From Kingdonia uniflora (lineage: Eukaryota > Streptophyta > Magnoliopsida > Ranunculales > Circaeasteraceae): a stretch of 64,000 nucleotides of DNA. The notes under the pieces were generated by a model that was not told the DNA's origin, searched no databases, and was given only the letters and a program-made list of their open reading frames with translations. Position 1 is the first letter of the stretch. Each line of letters opens with the position of its first letter. Positions 41,133-53,200 of this stretch are shown piece after piece. The translations under genes and the position numbers were made by a program. Where the stretch lies: positions 2,046,001 to 2,110,000 of the forward strand of contig JACGCM010001497.1 of assembly GCA_014058105.1 (NCBI GenBank). Direction: 5' to 3'.

Positions 41133-42123
41133 CTAATAAACTTTTTTTAACCAAATAATCAACACCTCCTCGTTATCGATGCCCATCCAAACTTCCCTAT
41201 ATTCTCTCTTCTTGTAGAAAGCGTTAAAAACAATGACATATAAAGGATCTGTTTTGGATAATTTGCTCATATTGTCTAGCTTTGCGATGTATTCTGTGAC
41301 AGTAGGTTTTTCTTCATTAGTCCTTGTAAAGGCATTAAGAACATAATTCAATTCTTCTTTTCCGTCCATTTTCTTTTCTTTCTTTTGACGTTTCTGGCAT
41401 GGTAAAGTCTCAGTGTCACTATCGATATTTATTGTACGAGATCCTCTGACTGGATTACGTGGTTCAACTTCGTCATCTTGATCAAGTCCTACTTCGTTTT
41501 CATCAGATGGAAATCCATCATACTCAGGGGGAATCCCAACCTGATGCGGAAACCAAGTTTGGCTACCAGTTGCTGTGAACCCATCAAACAATGATTTCAT
41601 ATCCTTCTCCCATTGCAATGGTTTGGTTTTGAATTCATTGGCTTTTTTGTGAGTCTATGATAATACAAAAAACCAATAAGATTACTTAAACATTTTCTTT
41701 AGAGGATAATAAATAAAATTAATGAGTTTTTAATACTTGCCTTAAGGTACTCGTCCCATCTCTCTTTTGGCCAATTAATTTGTCCAGTCGCTTCTTCATA
41801 TCCATGTCCAGTAACTGTCGTGAGTTTAACCCATACTCCATACTTCATTCTCAAATTATCCCATAAGTTCTTCACTTGTCTTGTGGTGTACTCATTTCCC
41901 GTTAGTTTTTACATGTTAACAGTGATAAAATGCCAAGCTGCAATTATTAGACCCAACCCTTTCTTTTGATTTTTGTTAACTTGATCAATGCAAAGATAAT
42001 AAATACCCTCCTTTGGGCATCCGACCAATTAGCCCTCTCTTGAGTTATCGTTTCATTCACTTTACTTTTATTAGCATTATCTATAGTTTTCGCTTCATCC
42101 ACCTTGCTATTTTTTGGGGTCAT
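41133..42123 (-). pseudogene. Harbinger ORF1, Myb/SANT-like protein
   Basis: The start MTPKNSKVDEAKTIDN lies at 42123. Then, after a broken piece, come a Myb-like core TRQVKNLWDNLRMKYGVWVKL and GYEEATGQINWPKERWDEYLK (41900-41755), an intron, and a long C-terminal block 41618-41133 with acidic (EVGLDQDDEVEP) and basic (KRQKKEKK, nuclear-localisation-like) parts. A stop near 41910 breaks the first part. The orientation matches the transposase. In active Harbinger elements this protein binds DNA and helps nuclear import of the transposase. Confidence 0.65.
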
Positions 42124-42414
42124 CCTATAAAAGAAATTAAGTTTACATCAACTACATCTATATCCATTATCTAGGATTAAATACATATATTTTTCTAATT
42201 ATCAAAATTAAAAATTACAAACATATGTTGGACAATTTCCATAAATTATTAAAGCAATAGCCAATGAACATTATTGACTACTTTTAGGTCTCTCCCACAT
42301 TGCCTATTCCTACATTCCATCTTAAACACATCTTTCTCCTCCTTTACCAGGCAAGCTCTCTCTCTCTCTCTCTCTCTGTGAAGTAATGTATGATATGGTT
42401 TTTGTTTGTAGACA

Positions 42415-42726
42415 ATGAACGCCAGGGAAATGAGGAAAAAGATGGTTGAGCTCAAAGCTTTAATGGAAAGCAAGAAATCTCTTATGACTGCTATAACTAC
42501 TGCCACTGGCAATGTTAACACCAATGTCCACAATTGTGCATCGAAGTTGGGAGCTGTGGAAGACTTCATCCGGAGGAAGGAGGCGCAGATAGCTAAAGCT
42601 AGAAAGGATGGAGAAGATACTGCAGGAGTTGAGGCTCAGCTTCAGCTGTTCGAGCGAAAGTACAATGAATATCAAGAAAGGTTGAGTGCATACTCCGCCA
42701 CGTCCATAGCACAACTTAATGCTTAA
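42415..42726 (+). CDS. Unrecognised 103-codon reading frame inside the Harbinger element
   Basis: ATG at 42415 follows a splice-acceptor-like 'tttgtttgtag' and a CT microsatellite (42354-42377). The product is hydrophilic and mostly helical-looking: EMRKKMVELKALMESKKSLM at the start, repeated Thr/Asn in the middle, then VEAQLQLFERKYNEYQERL. I do not recognise it. It runs opposite to ORF1 and the transposase. It could be a captured host exon, an accessory gene, or chance. No clear 5' exon is visible between 42140 and 42400. Confidence 0.35.
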   Translation: MNAREMRKKMVELKALMESKKSLMTAITTATGNVNTNVHNCASKLGAVEDFIRRKEAQIAKARKDGEDTAGVEAQLQLFERKYNEYQERLSAYSATSIAQLNA

Positions 42727-42914
42727 CACAATTCCCATTTTGTCCAAAAATAGGATAATAGGATATTTGAAGTTGCTCAGCATGGGGTATCTAAGTAGTT
42801 GGGTTTTGCTAAGCATGGGATATTAAGGCAAAAACTATTCGCCAACCAAACAACATTTTTTAAGGCGATATGACAAACACACGCAACTCTAATCGAGTCA
42901 GGATTTGATAGAAA

Positions 42915-43527
42915 TGTTGGGCTTCCCTCTTCATGAGGTTGAAGTCCACATCGAAGAAGATTGTTGGGCTTCCCTTGGTTTTAGGTAGAGGTTACAATAA
43001 TGAAGGCTTGGAGGTTTAGCCGCAGAAAGAGGAACAACCGTTTCTAACTGCATTGTAACTCTAATAGGACTCTTTCCTATCAATAGAAGAGCCTATTAGG
43101 GAATTGATATGAGATAAAAGTGAATCTTGATTTTTGTGTGAAAGACGAAAAGAGAGAGAGATTTTGAGAAAACTCTTGCATCGCTTTTGCAGAGTTGTAG
43201 AGAGGAGAAAATCTTGTTGATCATCATCGTTTTGAGATCATAGAGGTTGAATAGAGAGATTGTGAGATCAGTTGTAATCGTCATTTTTTTCTTCTAGTAA
43301 AATCTCTTTACCCCGTGGACGTAGGCATCGATTTTGCCGAACCACGTTAAATCTTGTGTGTGTAGGTAATCTTTACTATTCTTTGTTTTAGAATTGTTTA
43401 GATCGTGTTTGCCATTAATACTCTGTAGACTTATATAGAGAAAAACAGAAATTGAATAGGGAGGATTCGATCGTGCTATTGTTGATTCTCGATCTTGGAT
43501 CTGCTTCGATCTGTATCTATCCCAACA
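42915..43527 (+). repeat. 5' LTR of the copia element
   Basis: TGTTGGGCTTCC...TATCCCAACA. The next bases, AGTGGTTCCGTTGCTGGGAC, hold the expected TGG of a primer-binding site two bases after the LTR, though I cannot name the tRNA. Confidence 0.92.
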
Positions 43528-43631
43528 AGTGGTTCCGTTGCTGGGACAAAGGTCTGTGATTAAGATCTAGGGTTTGGAGTCAGAGACTCTTCTTCAGATT
43601 TGGGAGAGAACTCTGGTGACTTGTGTAAGTT

Positions 43632-46600
43632 ATGGAGTCGGTATCTACATACAGGATGATCAGTCTGAATCGTGAAAATTATACGATTTGAAAATCGAAG
43701 ATGGAGGATATACTCTATTGCAAGGATTTTGCAAAACCCATCTAGAATGATGGTGTGATGCTAGAGAAGGATGATCCGAGTGTTTGGAATACACTAGATC
43801 GAAAGTGCATAGGCGAGATTCGGAAGTGGGTGGACGATTCTGTCTACCACCATATTGCTCAAGTCAAGACTGCCATCGAGCTTTGGAAGAAACTTGAAGA
43901 ATTGTATGAAAGGAAGAGCGCTGGGAATAAAGCACTGTTGATAAAGCAATTTGTCAACATGAAATACAAGAATGGTGAATCCATGACCGAGCATCTGAAT
44001 GAGGTTCAGAACATGATAAACCAGTTCTCTCTTATGAAGATAAATTTAGGAGATGAACTGCATGCTCTGTTTATCATTGGCTCTCTGCCCGATAGCTATA
44101 CTACGCTATCCATAGGGGTCATAAACTCCTCAGCTAATGGAGTTGTTTCCGTTTAAAGAATTACTAGTGTGTTGCTGAACGAGGAGACGAGAAGGATGTC
44201 GAGTGACACTCATCTCCCGAGCACTAATGAGGCCCTTGTTGCTGAGAAGAGAGGCAGGTCGAAGAACATGAAGAATTCTTATTCGAGCAGTAATGAGAGG
44301 CCGAGATCGAAAGGAAAGTCTGGCATTCCTAAGGATAGGAAGAAAACCCAGTGTTTTTATTACGGTGTGAAATGACACTTTAGAAACAAGTGCTATTCTC
44401 TGAAGACCGATAAAGAGAATGTAACCGTACATGAAGACAAGATTGTTGGCAGATCGAAGAACGCAGTTGCCTCTGTGTCTGTGAATGATTTCTTGTATGC
44501 GTCCGCTTGTGGTGACTCGTGCTTGAGTATATCAAGTCTAGATATAGAGTGGATCATTGACTCGGGGGCGTCGTATCATGTTACCCTACATCAAAGTTTC
44601 TTTGCCACTTACAAGACTGGTGAGTTCGGCAGTGTGAAGATGGGGAACAATGGAGTCTCCAAGATTATGGGGATGGGTGATGTCTACATGAAGACCAAGC
44701 TAGGCTGTTCCTTGGTGCTCAAGGAAGTCAGACATGTACCAAACTTGAGATTGAATTTCATGTCAACAGGAAAGCTCGACGATGAAGGATACATGAGTGT
44801 ATTCGGGAATGGGAAGTGGAAGCTCAACAAGGGTTCTCTGGCTGTTGCTAAGGGCACCAAGTGTTGTTCACTTTACAAAAGTCGAGCTAGGCTTGATCGT
44901 GCCGAATTGAATATAGCCGAGACGGGGATGCCGATCGAACTTTGGCATCGAAGATTAACTCACATGAGTGAGAAGGGACTAGATGTCCTGAGAAAGAAAC
45001 AAGCCTTCTCGAGCTTAACGGGAATGCACTTGCAGAAGTGTACTCATTGTTTGATGGGAAAACAGACCAGGTTTTCATTTCATAAACCACCTCCAGCACG
45101 GAAGTTGGAGATTCCCGAGCTTGTACACACAGATGTGTATGGGCCTATGAAAGTAAAAACCATGGGCGGTTCTTCCTACTTCGTTATCTTTATTAACGAT
45201 ACTTCGAGGAAGGTGTGGGTCTACTTATTGAAGACCAAGGATCAGGTTCTTAAGTGCTTCAGAGACTTTCATAACAAGGTGGAATGAGAGATCGGCAAGC
45301 CTTTAAAGTGTGTGCGATCAGATAACGGGGGAGAGTACATTGGGCTATTCAACGAGTACTACAGAAAATATGGTATTCGACATGAGCAGACAGTACCCAA
45401 GACACCTTAACACAATGGTATAGCCGAGAGAATGAATCGGACTTTACTTGAGCGTGTGAGGTGCATGCTGTCTCAAGCTTGATTGCCGAGAAAATTTTGG
45501 GGCGAAGCACTTAGCACAACAGTTCACATTATAAATCGTTCTCCTTCACAGCCGCTGAATGGAGAAGTTGCCAAGAGTTTGGAGCAACAGAGATGTGGAT
45601 TATGAACATCTGAGAGTTTTCGGATGTTGAGCTTTTGTGCATATTCCCAAAGATGAGAGATCGAAGTTGGATAGCAAAGCAAGGTAGTGCGTTCTTGTTG
45701 GCTACGCCGATGAAAAATGGGGTTATAAGCTGTATGATCCTATTGCAAACAAGATGGTCAGAAGCCGAGATGTTGTGTTTCTTAAAGACCAGACAATTGA
45801 AGACTTCGAGAAGGGAAAGAAGTTGAAATCCTATGTTAGCGACTTAGAGGATTTCTACACTGAAGGCCGAGAGAAGGTCGAGATTCCCGAGAACCAAGAG
45901 GTCGAAGAAGTTGATCATGAACCTGAAGTTCATGAGGACGATGCACCAGAAGCCCGAGGTGATCCCAAACCACAGGTCGATGTGCCATCGCAGGCCGAGT
46001 CATCGAAGGTCGAGCCATCTCAACAGGTCGAGCTACCTCAAAATGAAGTGGTCGAATTGAGAAGGTCGACAAGAGCTCAACACCCTTCAGTCAAATATCC
46101 AGTAAACGAGTATGTATTACTGTCCGATGGCGGTGAGCCCGAGTACTTCAGAGAAGCTCTTGAAGATACTCAGAAGAAATAATGGTTGAAGGCTATGCAG
46201 GAAGAGATGGATTCGCTGCATAAGAACAAGACTTTCGAACTTGTTAAGAAGCCCAAGGGAATGAAGATCCTTAAGAACAAGTGGGTATACAAGATCAAAG
46301 ATGGAGATACACAACTCGCAGCCGAGATACAAGGCCCAACTAGTTGTGAAAGGTTTTGGTCAACGGAAAGGAGTTGATTATGACGAGATATTTTTACCTG
46401 TGGTGAAGATGACTTCCATTCGAGTTGTTCTAGGGTTAGTTGCGAGCATGAACTTAGAACTTGAGCAGATGGACGTCAAAATGGCATTTCTTCATGGTGA
46501 TCTGCATGAAGAAATCTACATGGACCAGCCAGAAGGATTTGAGGTCAAAGGCAAGGAAGACAGAGTGTGCAAGCTAAAGAAGAGTTTGTACGGGCTGAAA

Positions 46601-47701
46601 CAAGCACCTCGGCAGTGGTACAAGAAGTTCGAGAACTTCATGAGCCAACGCAACTACAAGAAATCTAAGTCGGACCATTGTGTGTTTGTGCACAGATTTA
46701 CCGATGGTGGTTTCATCATTCTCTTGTTGTATGTTGATGACATGTTGATTGTGGGTCAAGATATCGAGAAGATTGCCTAGCTTAAGGGTGACTTGAGCAA
46801 GGCGTTCGAAATGAAAGACTTAGGTCGAGCAAAGCATATCCTCGGCATACAGATCGTTCGTGATAGAAAGGTCGGCAAATTGTGGTTATCCCAAGAAACC
46901 TATGTGGAGAAAGTATTGAAGAGGTTCAACATGGATAAGGCCAAACAGGTTAGTTGTCCATTCGGGAGCCAATTGAAATTGTCAAAGGAGATGTGTCCGA
47001 AGACCGAAGAAGAGAAGGCCGAAATGGGTCAGATTCCATATGCCTCAGCGGTTGGGAGCCTTATGTATGCTATGGTACGTACAAGGCCGGATATAGCCTT
47101 TGCAGTCGGTGTAGTGAGCAGATTCTTATCAAATCCAGGAAAGGAACATTGGGAAGGCGTCAAGTGGATTTTGAGATACTTGTCCAAGTTATGTTTGTGT
47201 TATGGTGGTGATAAGCCGAAGCTATTCGGCTACACAGATTCAGACATGGCAGGCGATACCGACACAAAGAAGTCTACTTCGGGCTACCTGTTTACTTTTT
47301 CTGGGGGAGTAGTTGCATGGCAAGCTAAGCTACAAAAGTGTGTAGCCCTCTCGACTACTGAAGCCGAGTACATTGCGATCACTGAAGGTTGCAAAGAAAT
47401 GTTGTGGATGAAACGGTTCTTCAAGGAGCTCGGTATTGCACATAACAAGTTCGTTGTGTACAGTGATAGCCAGAGTGCGATATACATGAGTAAGAATGCC
47501 AGTTTCCATTCATGTAGCAAGAACATTGATGTGTGCTACCATTGGATAAGAGATGTGTTTGACTTGAAATTGTTAAGCATTAACAAAGTTCATACCGACG
47601 AGAATGGATCGGATATGATGACGAAGTGTTTGCCAATAGGTAAGCATGATTATTGTTGTGCCAAAGCCTGTATGGTGGAGGTACACCAATCATCGACTTG
47701 A
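43632..47701 (+). pseudogene. copia gag-pol polyprotein with few stops
   Basis: Gag (43632-44440) includes a UBN2-like region (AIELWKKLEELYERKS, YKNGESMTEHLNEVQ) and a damaged zinc knuckle (CFYYG..., second Cys changed and a stop within it, near 44375). Protease: WIIDSGASYHV at 44550. Pre-integrase: LWHRRLTHMSEKGL with CTHCLMGK, near 44940-45065. Integrase core: HTDVYGPM, DNGGEY, HNG-x-AERMNRT (45125-45450). Reverse transcriptase: KWVYKIK (46280), LEQMDVKMAFLHGDL, LYVDDMLIV (about 46725). RNase H: GYTDSDMAGD to YSDSQSAI (47230-47475), ending at 47701. About seven stops or frameshifts disable this copy. Confidence 0.88.
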
Positions 47702-47745
47702 TTGGGTCAGAGGACTTCGAGCCTCATCTTGAGTGAGGGGGAGAT

Positions 47746-48344
47746 TGTTGGGCTTCCCTCTTCATGAGGTTGAAGTCCACATCGAAGAAGATTGTTGGGC
47801 TTCCCTTGGTTTTAAGTAGATGTTACAACATTGAAGGTTTGGAGGTTTAGCCGCAGAAAGAGGAACAACTGTTTCTAACTGCATTGTAACTCTAATAGGA
47901 CTATTTTCTATAAATAGAAGAGCCTACTAGGGAATTGATATGAGATAGAAGTGAATCTTGATTTTTGTGTGAGAGACGAAAAGAGAGAAAGACTTTGAGA
48001 AAACTCTTCCATCGCTTTTGCAGAGTTGTAGAGAGGAGAAAATCTTGTTGATCATCATCGTTTTGAGATCATACAGGTTGAATAGAGAGATTGTGAGATC
48101 AGTTGTAATCGTCACTTTCTTCTTCTAGTGAAATCTCTTTACCCCGTGGACGTAGGCATCGATTTTGCCGAACTACGTTAAATCTTGTGTGCGTAGGTAA
48201 TCTTTACTATTCTTTGGATCGTGTTTGCCATTAATACTCTGTAGACTTACATAAGAGAAAAACAAAAATTGAATAGGGAGGATTCGATCGTGCTATTGTT
48301 GATTCTCGATCTTGGATCTGTTTTGATCTGTATCTATCCCAACA
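47746..48344 (+). repeat. 3' LTR of the copia element
   Basis: The partner of 42915-43527, 14 bases shorter, with the same ends and only scattered substitutions. Confidence 0.92.
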
Positions 48345-48349
48345 AGAAA

Positions 48350-49690
48350 CTCTACTAAAATAAGATGAAGTAGAGATTACATCAGAACACTTAGGTAGAG
48401 ATTACATAAGAACACAGACTCAAGAACACTTCTCAAACTGAGATGGAGCCACAACAACTTAAAACTCCTACCACTTAAAAGAGTACAAATGAAACCAAAG
48501 CATACCAGCAAGGGCATACCACATAATGTATGAAAATTGAAGAACAAAGCATATTAGTAAGGGCGGTAAGATTATCACAGAGATTGAAGCATGAAAAAAA
48601 GTCCTCCTAATATTGGACGATCTATGGGCGAGATTGGAACTAGTTGAAGTGGGAATTATTCTTAGCGGTACAATGATTAGGAAACAAGGTACTGACCCAG
48701 TAAGAAACAAAGAAAAATACTGAAAGTAGAACTGAGGTACAACAAGAATGACATATTACCCAAGTTGAAGCCGAAGAAGAAGTCTGGACTGTACATAGAG
48801 GCTCCTGGGTAAGTGGTTCAAGCTTTGGAAGAAAAGGTTCTGAGGATTTACACAGCTTGAGTAAGAATTCGAAACTGAGACTAATCTATTAATCATAATA
48901 TCCGGGTTTCAATTGCAGTCGTCGTCAGGTGAACATGTGGTTGTTCTATAAGGATGAAAGTGCTCCTTGAATCTCTTACCCGAAAGGACAACATAAGTAA
49001 GACTTACCACTGGTTTGAAAATATTAAGTTCCAGTGAATATATTAGAGGGAGAAGCTTGTTATGGATGCTATTACTGATCTTACTTCTAGTAGGAAAAAA
49101 AATAACAAATGGAGATGGAAGAGCAAGTTGTAGGTCTCCCCAAGTTGGAGGAACAGTTGCAACTTATATAAATTACTTTTCATAAACCCTAATTTATTTG
49201 ACTATATAGTTTCTTACCTTAAATCTCAATCTTGGATGGTAGTAGTTTACTTTAAATTGGATCCCAATCTCGATCTCGTGTGATGATGATGCTTCGACGC
49301 CAATTTCTATTTAATTTGTGGTTGCTTCAATCTCAATAGAAAAGCTCTTTTGTCATGAATCCATCAATCACATGTTTCATAGCTATGGTTTTGATAAAGC
49401 AAGGAGAAAGACAAAGAAGGAGAGAGAAACGTATAGAGAAAAAAAGACCAATAAAAGAAGGGTAAATTGGGGTTTACATATTTTCATTTAAGTTTTCGTA
49501 ATAATTTGTGAAGTTAAAGAGAATAGAGTTCAAAAAAGTTTGATTTTTTTAACTTGTCTTAAGTTCTGAAAAATGTAATGTCATTACTAAAAAGAGTTTT
49601 TTAGAAATAAAAAACAAACACAACTTATTGTAAAATTTCACTTAATCTGGCCAAAATAAGGCAATTAAGTTAAATAAGCTAAAAAACAAA
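48350..49690. other. Right flank of the copia insertion, presumed Harbinger 5' part
   Basis: This sequence is rich in A and G and free of long reading frames. It continues what stands left of the copia element, with the target AGAAA shared. It ends in AAAAACAAACAGCC, the candidate Harbinger terminus. No coding domain is recognised. Confidence 0.35.
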
Positions 49691-49699
49691 CAGCCCCTT

Positions 49700-50276
49700 G
49701 ACCAAGACCAAGTAATTGTAGTGATGAGGTTTAGATGAGGTTTAGATGCTATTGGCACATGATTTTGACGGAGGTAGAGTTTGTTTCCATTAAGGTTTTG
49801 CTAATCCAAGTTGTTTATGTTGAGCCCTCTATATTCTTTAGGACAAATTAAATAAGACAGGGTCATCACTACTAAAAAAATCAGAGTGGGTACTCCTTCA
49901 GATATTAGATTATGAACCTTGTATTATTTGTCCTCTCATGACATGTTCATCACTACTAAATAAACAAGATGACGCTCTGTTCAACTTAACTCAATGTCTT
50001 CTTCTGAGTTATGGCATTTGCTTCACCTTAACCAAAATAGAACCCCCGCCGACACTGGGCAAGCGAGTAATTAAATTTTGAAAGCTGAAGAAGCCTAGTT
50101 GTAGTAGTAGTGTGCTTAAAACAAATGACAAGTGATATGATGTAATTTGTATGTATGCTCTCTTGAAAGCAAAAGCAAAAGCAAAGGCAAACCCCCCACT
50201 TGCCAAACTCAAAAACTCTCTCTTTCTCACTTGTCTTTTGTTTATTGTTGCTGTTGACCTAATTCTCACACTCAAA
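49700..50276 (+). promoter_or_regulatory. Upstream region of the XBAT33-like gene
   Basis: This is the 577-bp spacer before the ATG at 50277. The last 130 bp are AC/CT-rich (leader-like, with 'aaagcaaaagcaaaagc'). Nothing else is specific. A Harbinger element now borders the promoter on the left. Confidence 0.35.
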
Positions 50277-53200
50277 ATGGGAAACTCGTTTGGTTGCTCA
50301 GCGTCAGGAGAGCGATTAGTATCCGCAGCGAGAGACGGTGACTTAATAGAAGCAAAGATGTTATTAGAGTTCAATCCAGGTCTAGCTAAGTACTCTACAT
50401 TTGGCAGTCTTAATTCACCTCTTCACTTCGCCTCTGCTCGAGGCCACAACGAGGTCCTAACAATCTCTCACTTTTAAATCTCCCAATTTCAATATTGTGT
50501 AATATTCATTGATTTACTCTTCAATTTTGCTTTAGTTTAGATCGTAACGTTGTTGATCGAAAATGGGGCAGATGTAAATTCAAGAAATTATTGCGGACAA
50601 GTAAGGCAATATTTTAATTGTGTCAATCAGATTACAAAGATTTTGCTAGTATTTAGTAACACCCTTAATTGTGTGTTGTAGACGGCGTTGATGCATGCGT
50701 GCCGGTATGGGCACTGGGAAGTTGTACAGACCCTTCTTTTGTTTAGGAGCAATGTAGGTGATTTTTTTCTTTCTTTCTATTAAGGTTTAGTTTGTGATAT
50801 TGTAATTTTTGTGTGTGCTGAAATAGTTGTGCTTTTAATTGTTATTAAGGTAACACGTGCGGATTATCTCAATGGGAGAACGGCACTTCATTTTGCGGCT
50901 GACAATGGGCATGTTAGATGTGTAAGACTTGTTGTGGCTGATTTTGTTCCGAGTGTTCCTCACGAGGCTGTGTGTGATGCTGGGGTTAATGGAGATCGAG
51001 GTGATGGGTCTAGTTTGAGGAAGAAACATGATAAATCGTATGTAGTTTTAGTTTGTTATGTATTTTATTTAGTGTTCTTTATATTATTTGTGAATAAGTT
51101 TGCATATACATTTTGAGAAAATATGTAAAGTAGAATGTCCGTGGTGATTTTTTATTTTTCTTAAAATTTATTAGTTTTTGTTCGTGTGACTAAATTTATT
51201 ATATTGAAAATGCAGCGCTCTCTCCAAATTTGTAAATAAAGCGTCAGATGGTGGTGTAACTGCCCTTCATATGGCTGCATTGAACGGCTATTTTGATTGT
51301 GTCCAACTGCTATTGGATATACATGCAAATCTCTCAGCCGTGACGTTTCACTATGGAACTTCAATGGATTTGATAGGTGATTTTTTTTTTCTCAAATTTT
51401 TTTAAACTATTACATTTGATGTACATGTTAACCTGTTCTTAAATTATTAACTATGAACTTCCTTGTAGGTGCTGGCAGCACCCCTTTGCACTATGCTGCT
51501 TGTAGAGGAGATCTGAAGTGCTGTCAAGTAAGTGTTTAACGTAACCTGATAGTTTTTCTATATTTGTTGCTGCCTTTTAGGTGGATATTGATGTGATGAT
51601 GTTTTTGTTGCTGTAGATCCTTCTTGCAAGAGGTGCGAGTCGCTTAACATTGAACTGCAACGGATGGCTTCCACATGATGTTGCAAAGATATGGGGACGC
51701 CACAGGCTTGAACCTTTACTAACTCCCAATTCTGACTTGGTCGTACCAACATTTCCTCCGTCTAATTATCTTTCCTTACCTCTCATGAGCGTACTTAACA
51801 TAGCACGGTAACTCCATTTGTCTCTTTCTGAACTTGCAATTTGACTAAACTGCATTTCGATTATAAATTATTGTAATGTCTTTGACTAATCCTTATTATG
51901 TGTAAGAAGTCATTATTTTTGGTTCTCTTTTGGAGTACATACTAGATAATAAAAATCAAGGAAAATTAGCTTTGTTTCTTTTTTTGAAAACGAGCAATTA
52001 TGCATGCGCGATAACGCGTGCGTACGCATTATTTTTGGAAATATAATTGGTTTTTCAATTGTTTATTGCGCGTGCGTACGCATTATTTTTGGAAATATAA
52101 TTGGTTTTTCAATTGTTTTCTAAACTTATTTTTGATTGTTAAAAATGGTGTATTTGCTTAATAGTATACTAGTGTAAACAAGGGTAAAATTAAAATAAGA
52201 ATGTTGGAACCACCGAGACTCTCAGAAATGAAGTTGAATTTGCTCTAATCAAAAGGTTGGAGAACCTTATCAACCCTAAACACAGTAGGCCACTTCTTAA
52301 GGTGACGACCAACAATGAATCTGTGCTCTCCAAGAATTACCTACAAATAATTCAAAGACGAATCATAATCAAATATGATTTCCTACTTAACTTCTGTTTC
52401 CACTCAGATCCAAATTATCCACAATCTTAAAGTACCTTGGCCTCACAGGCAATAACATAATAGCAGAAAACCCCCCTTTGAACGTGATCCTCCTACTACA
52501 ATTAAAAAATTTACATCAAATAAGTTGATAATTCAAGCAGAAATATGAAAGTTGTACCAAACCAGATACAAATACAATCAAACTAGGGTTCTTTTAAATT
52601 TACCTTTCCGAGAAGGAGTGTATCGAGGAAGGCCACTGGAGAATCGTTCTTCTCAATAGCAACCAAATCCTTCTCCTTCACTATGTTCTTCTTCACAGCC
52701 TTGAAAGCATACAAAAGGAGATTCACCGCTATTTAACAAATACCCAAGCCTCTTAAACATTACAATTCATCACCAACTAATCGAAAAATCAAAAATAAAT
52801 GTCATCAAACATCGGTGAACTTGTTAATCTTTCCTACACCATTGTTATAAATCAATCATTAATCCTAGTATGGGATTTAAGAACAGCATAGAGCCTTACC
52901 ATCGTACTTGGTTTTACTTATTAGAAAGAAAAAAAGTTCTTGCAATGTTCTTATTCATATTATTTTATTTAAAGGTCTAGGGAAGTTTCTTGTACCTTTG
53001 CATCGGAAAGAATAAAACTAGTTCTCATATCTAGGATAGGTGTAGACAAAGAAGAAGGACAAATAAGAAAGATTCTAGACCAAGGAAACTTGAACATGGA
53101 GTTCAGTTGTAATCTTGAGATCATTATAAACTTACAGAAATCAAAATGAAACACATGTGACCAATATAACAAGACGTAGAGACACATATGAGTGTTGGCC

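Larger units (their letters stand above)
42915..48344 (+). mobile_element. Ty1/copia retrotransposon, recent insertion
   Basis: The LTRs are 42915-43527 (613 bp) and 47746-48344 (599 bp), starting TGTTGGGCTTCC and ending TCTATCCCAACA, and are nearly identical apart from a small deletion. The target duplication AGAAA is at 42910-42914 and 48345-48349. The polypurine tract GTGAGGGGGAGA is at 47733-47744. The single gag-pol frame has the copia order (gag, protease, integrase, reverse transcriptase, RNase H) and only a handful of stops. It lies within the Harbinger element. Confidence 0.93.
39253..49697 (-). mobile_element. PIF/Harbinger element (copy I) with nested copia
   Basis: Candidate terminal inverted repeats are AAGAGGCTGTTT at 39251 and, reverse-complemented, AAGGGGCTGTTT ending at 49699. 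Inside, on the minus strand, are ORF1 (Myb-like, 41133-42123) and a HARBI1-type transposase (about 39600-40835). Without the nested 5.4-kb copia element the length is about 5.0 kb, normal for the superfamily. The 3-bp target duplication is not convincing (TAA left, TTG right), so the right end is less certain than the left. A truncated relative lies at 61240-62208. Confidence 0.6.

Noticed and set aside
42460..42816. 118-codon minus-strand frame opposite 42415-42726
   Set aside because: Hydrophobic low-complexity complement without domain; the plus frame has better composition and an acceptor-like site.
46117..46332. Minus-strand frames within the copia element
   Set aside because: Shadows of the integrase and reverse transcriptase frames.
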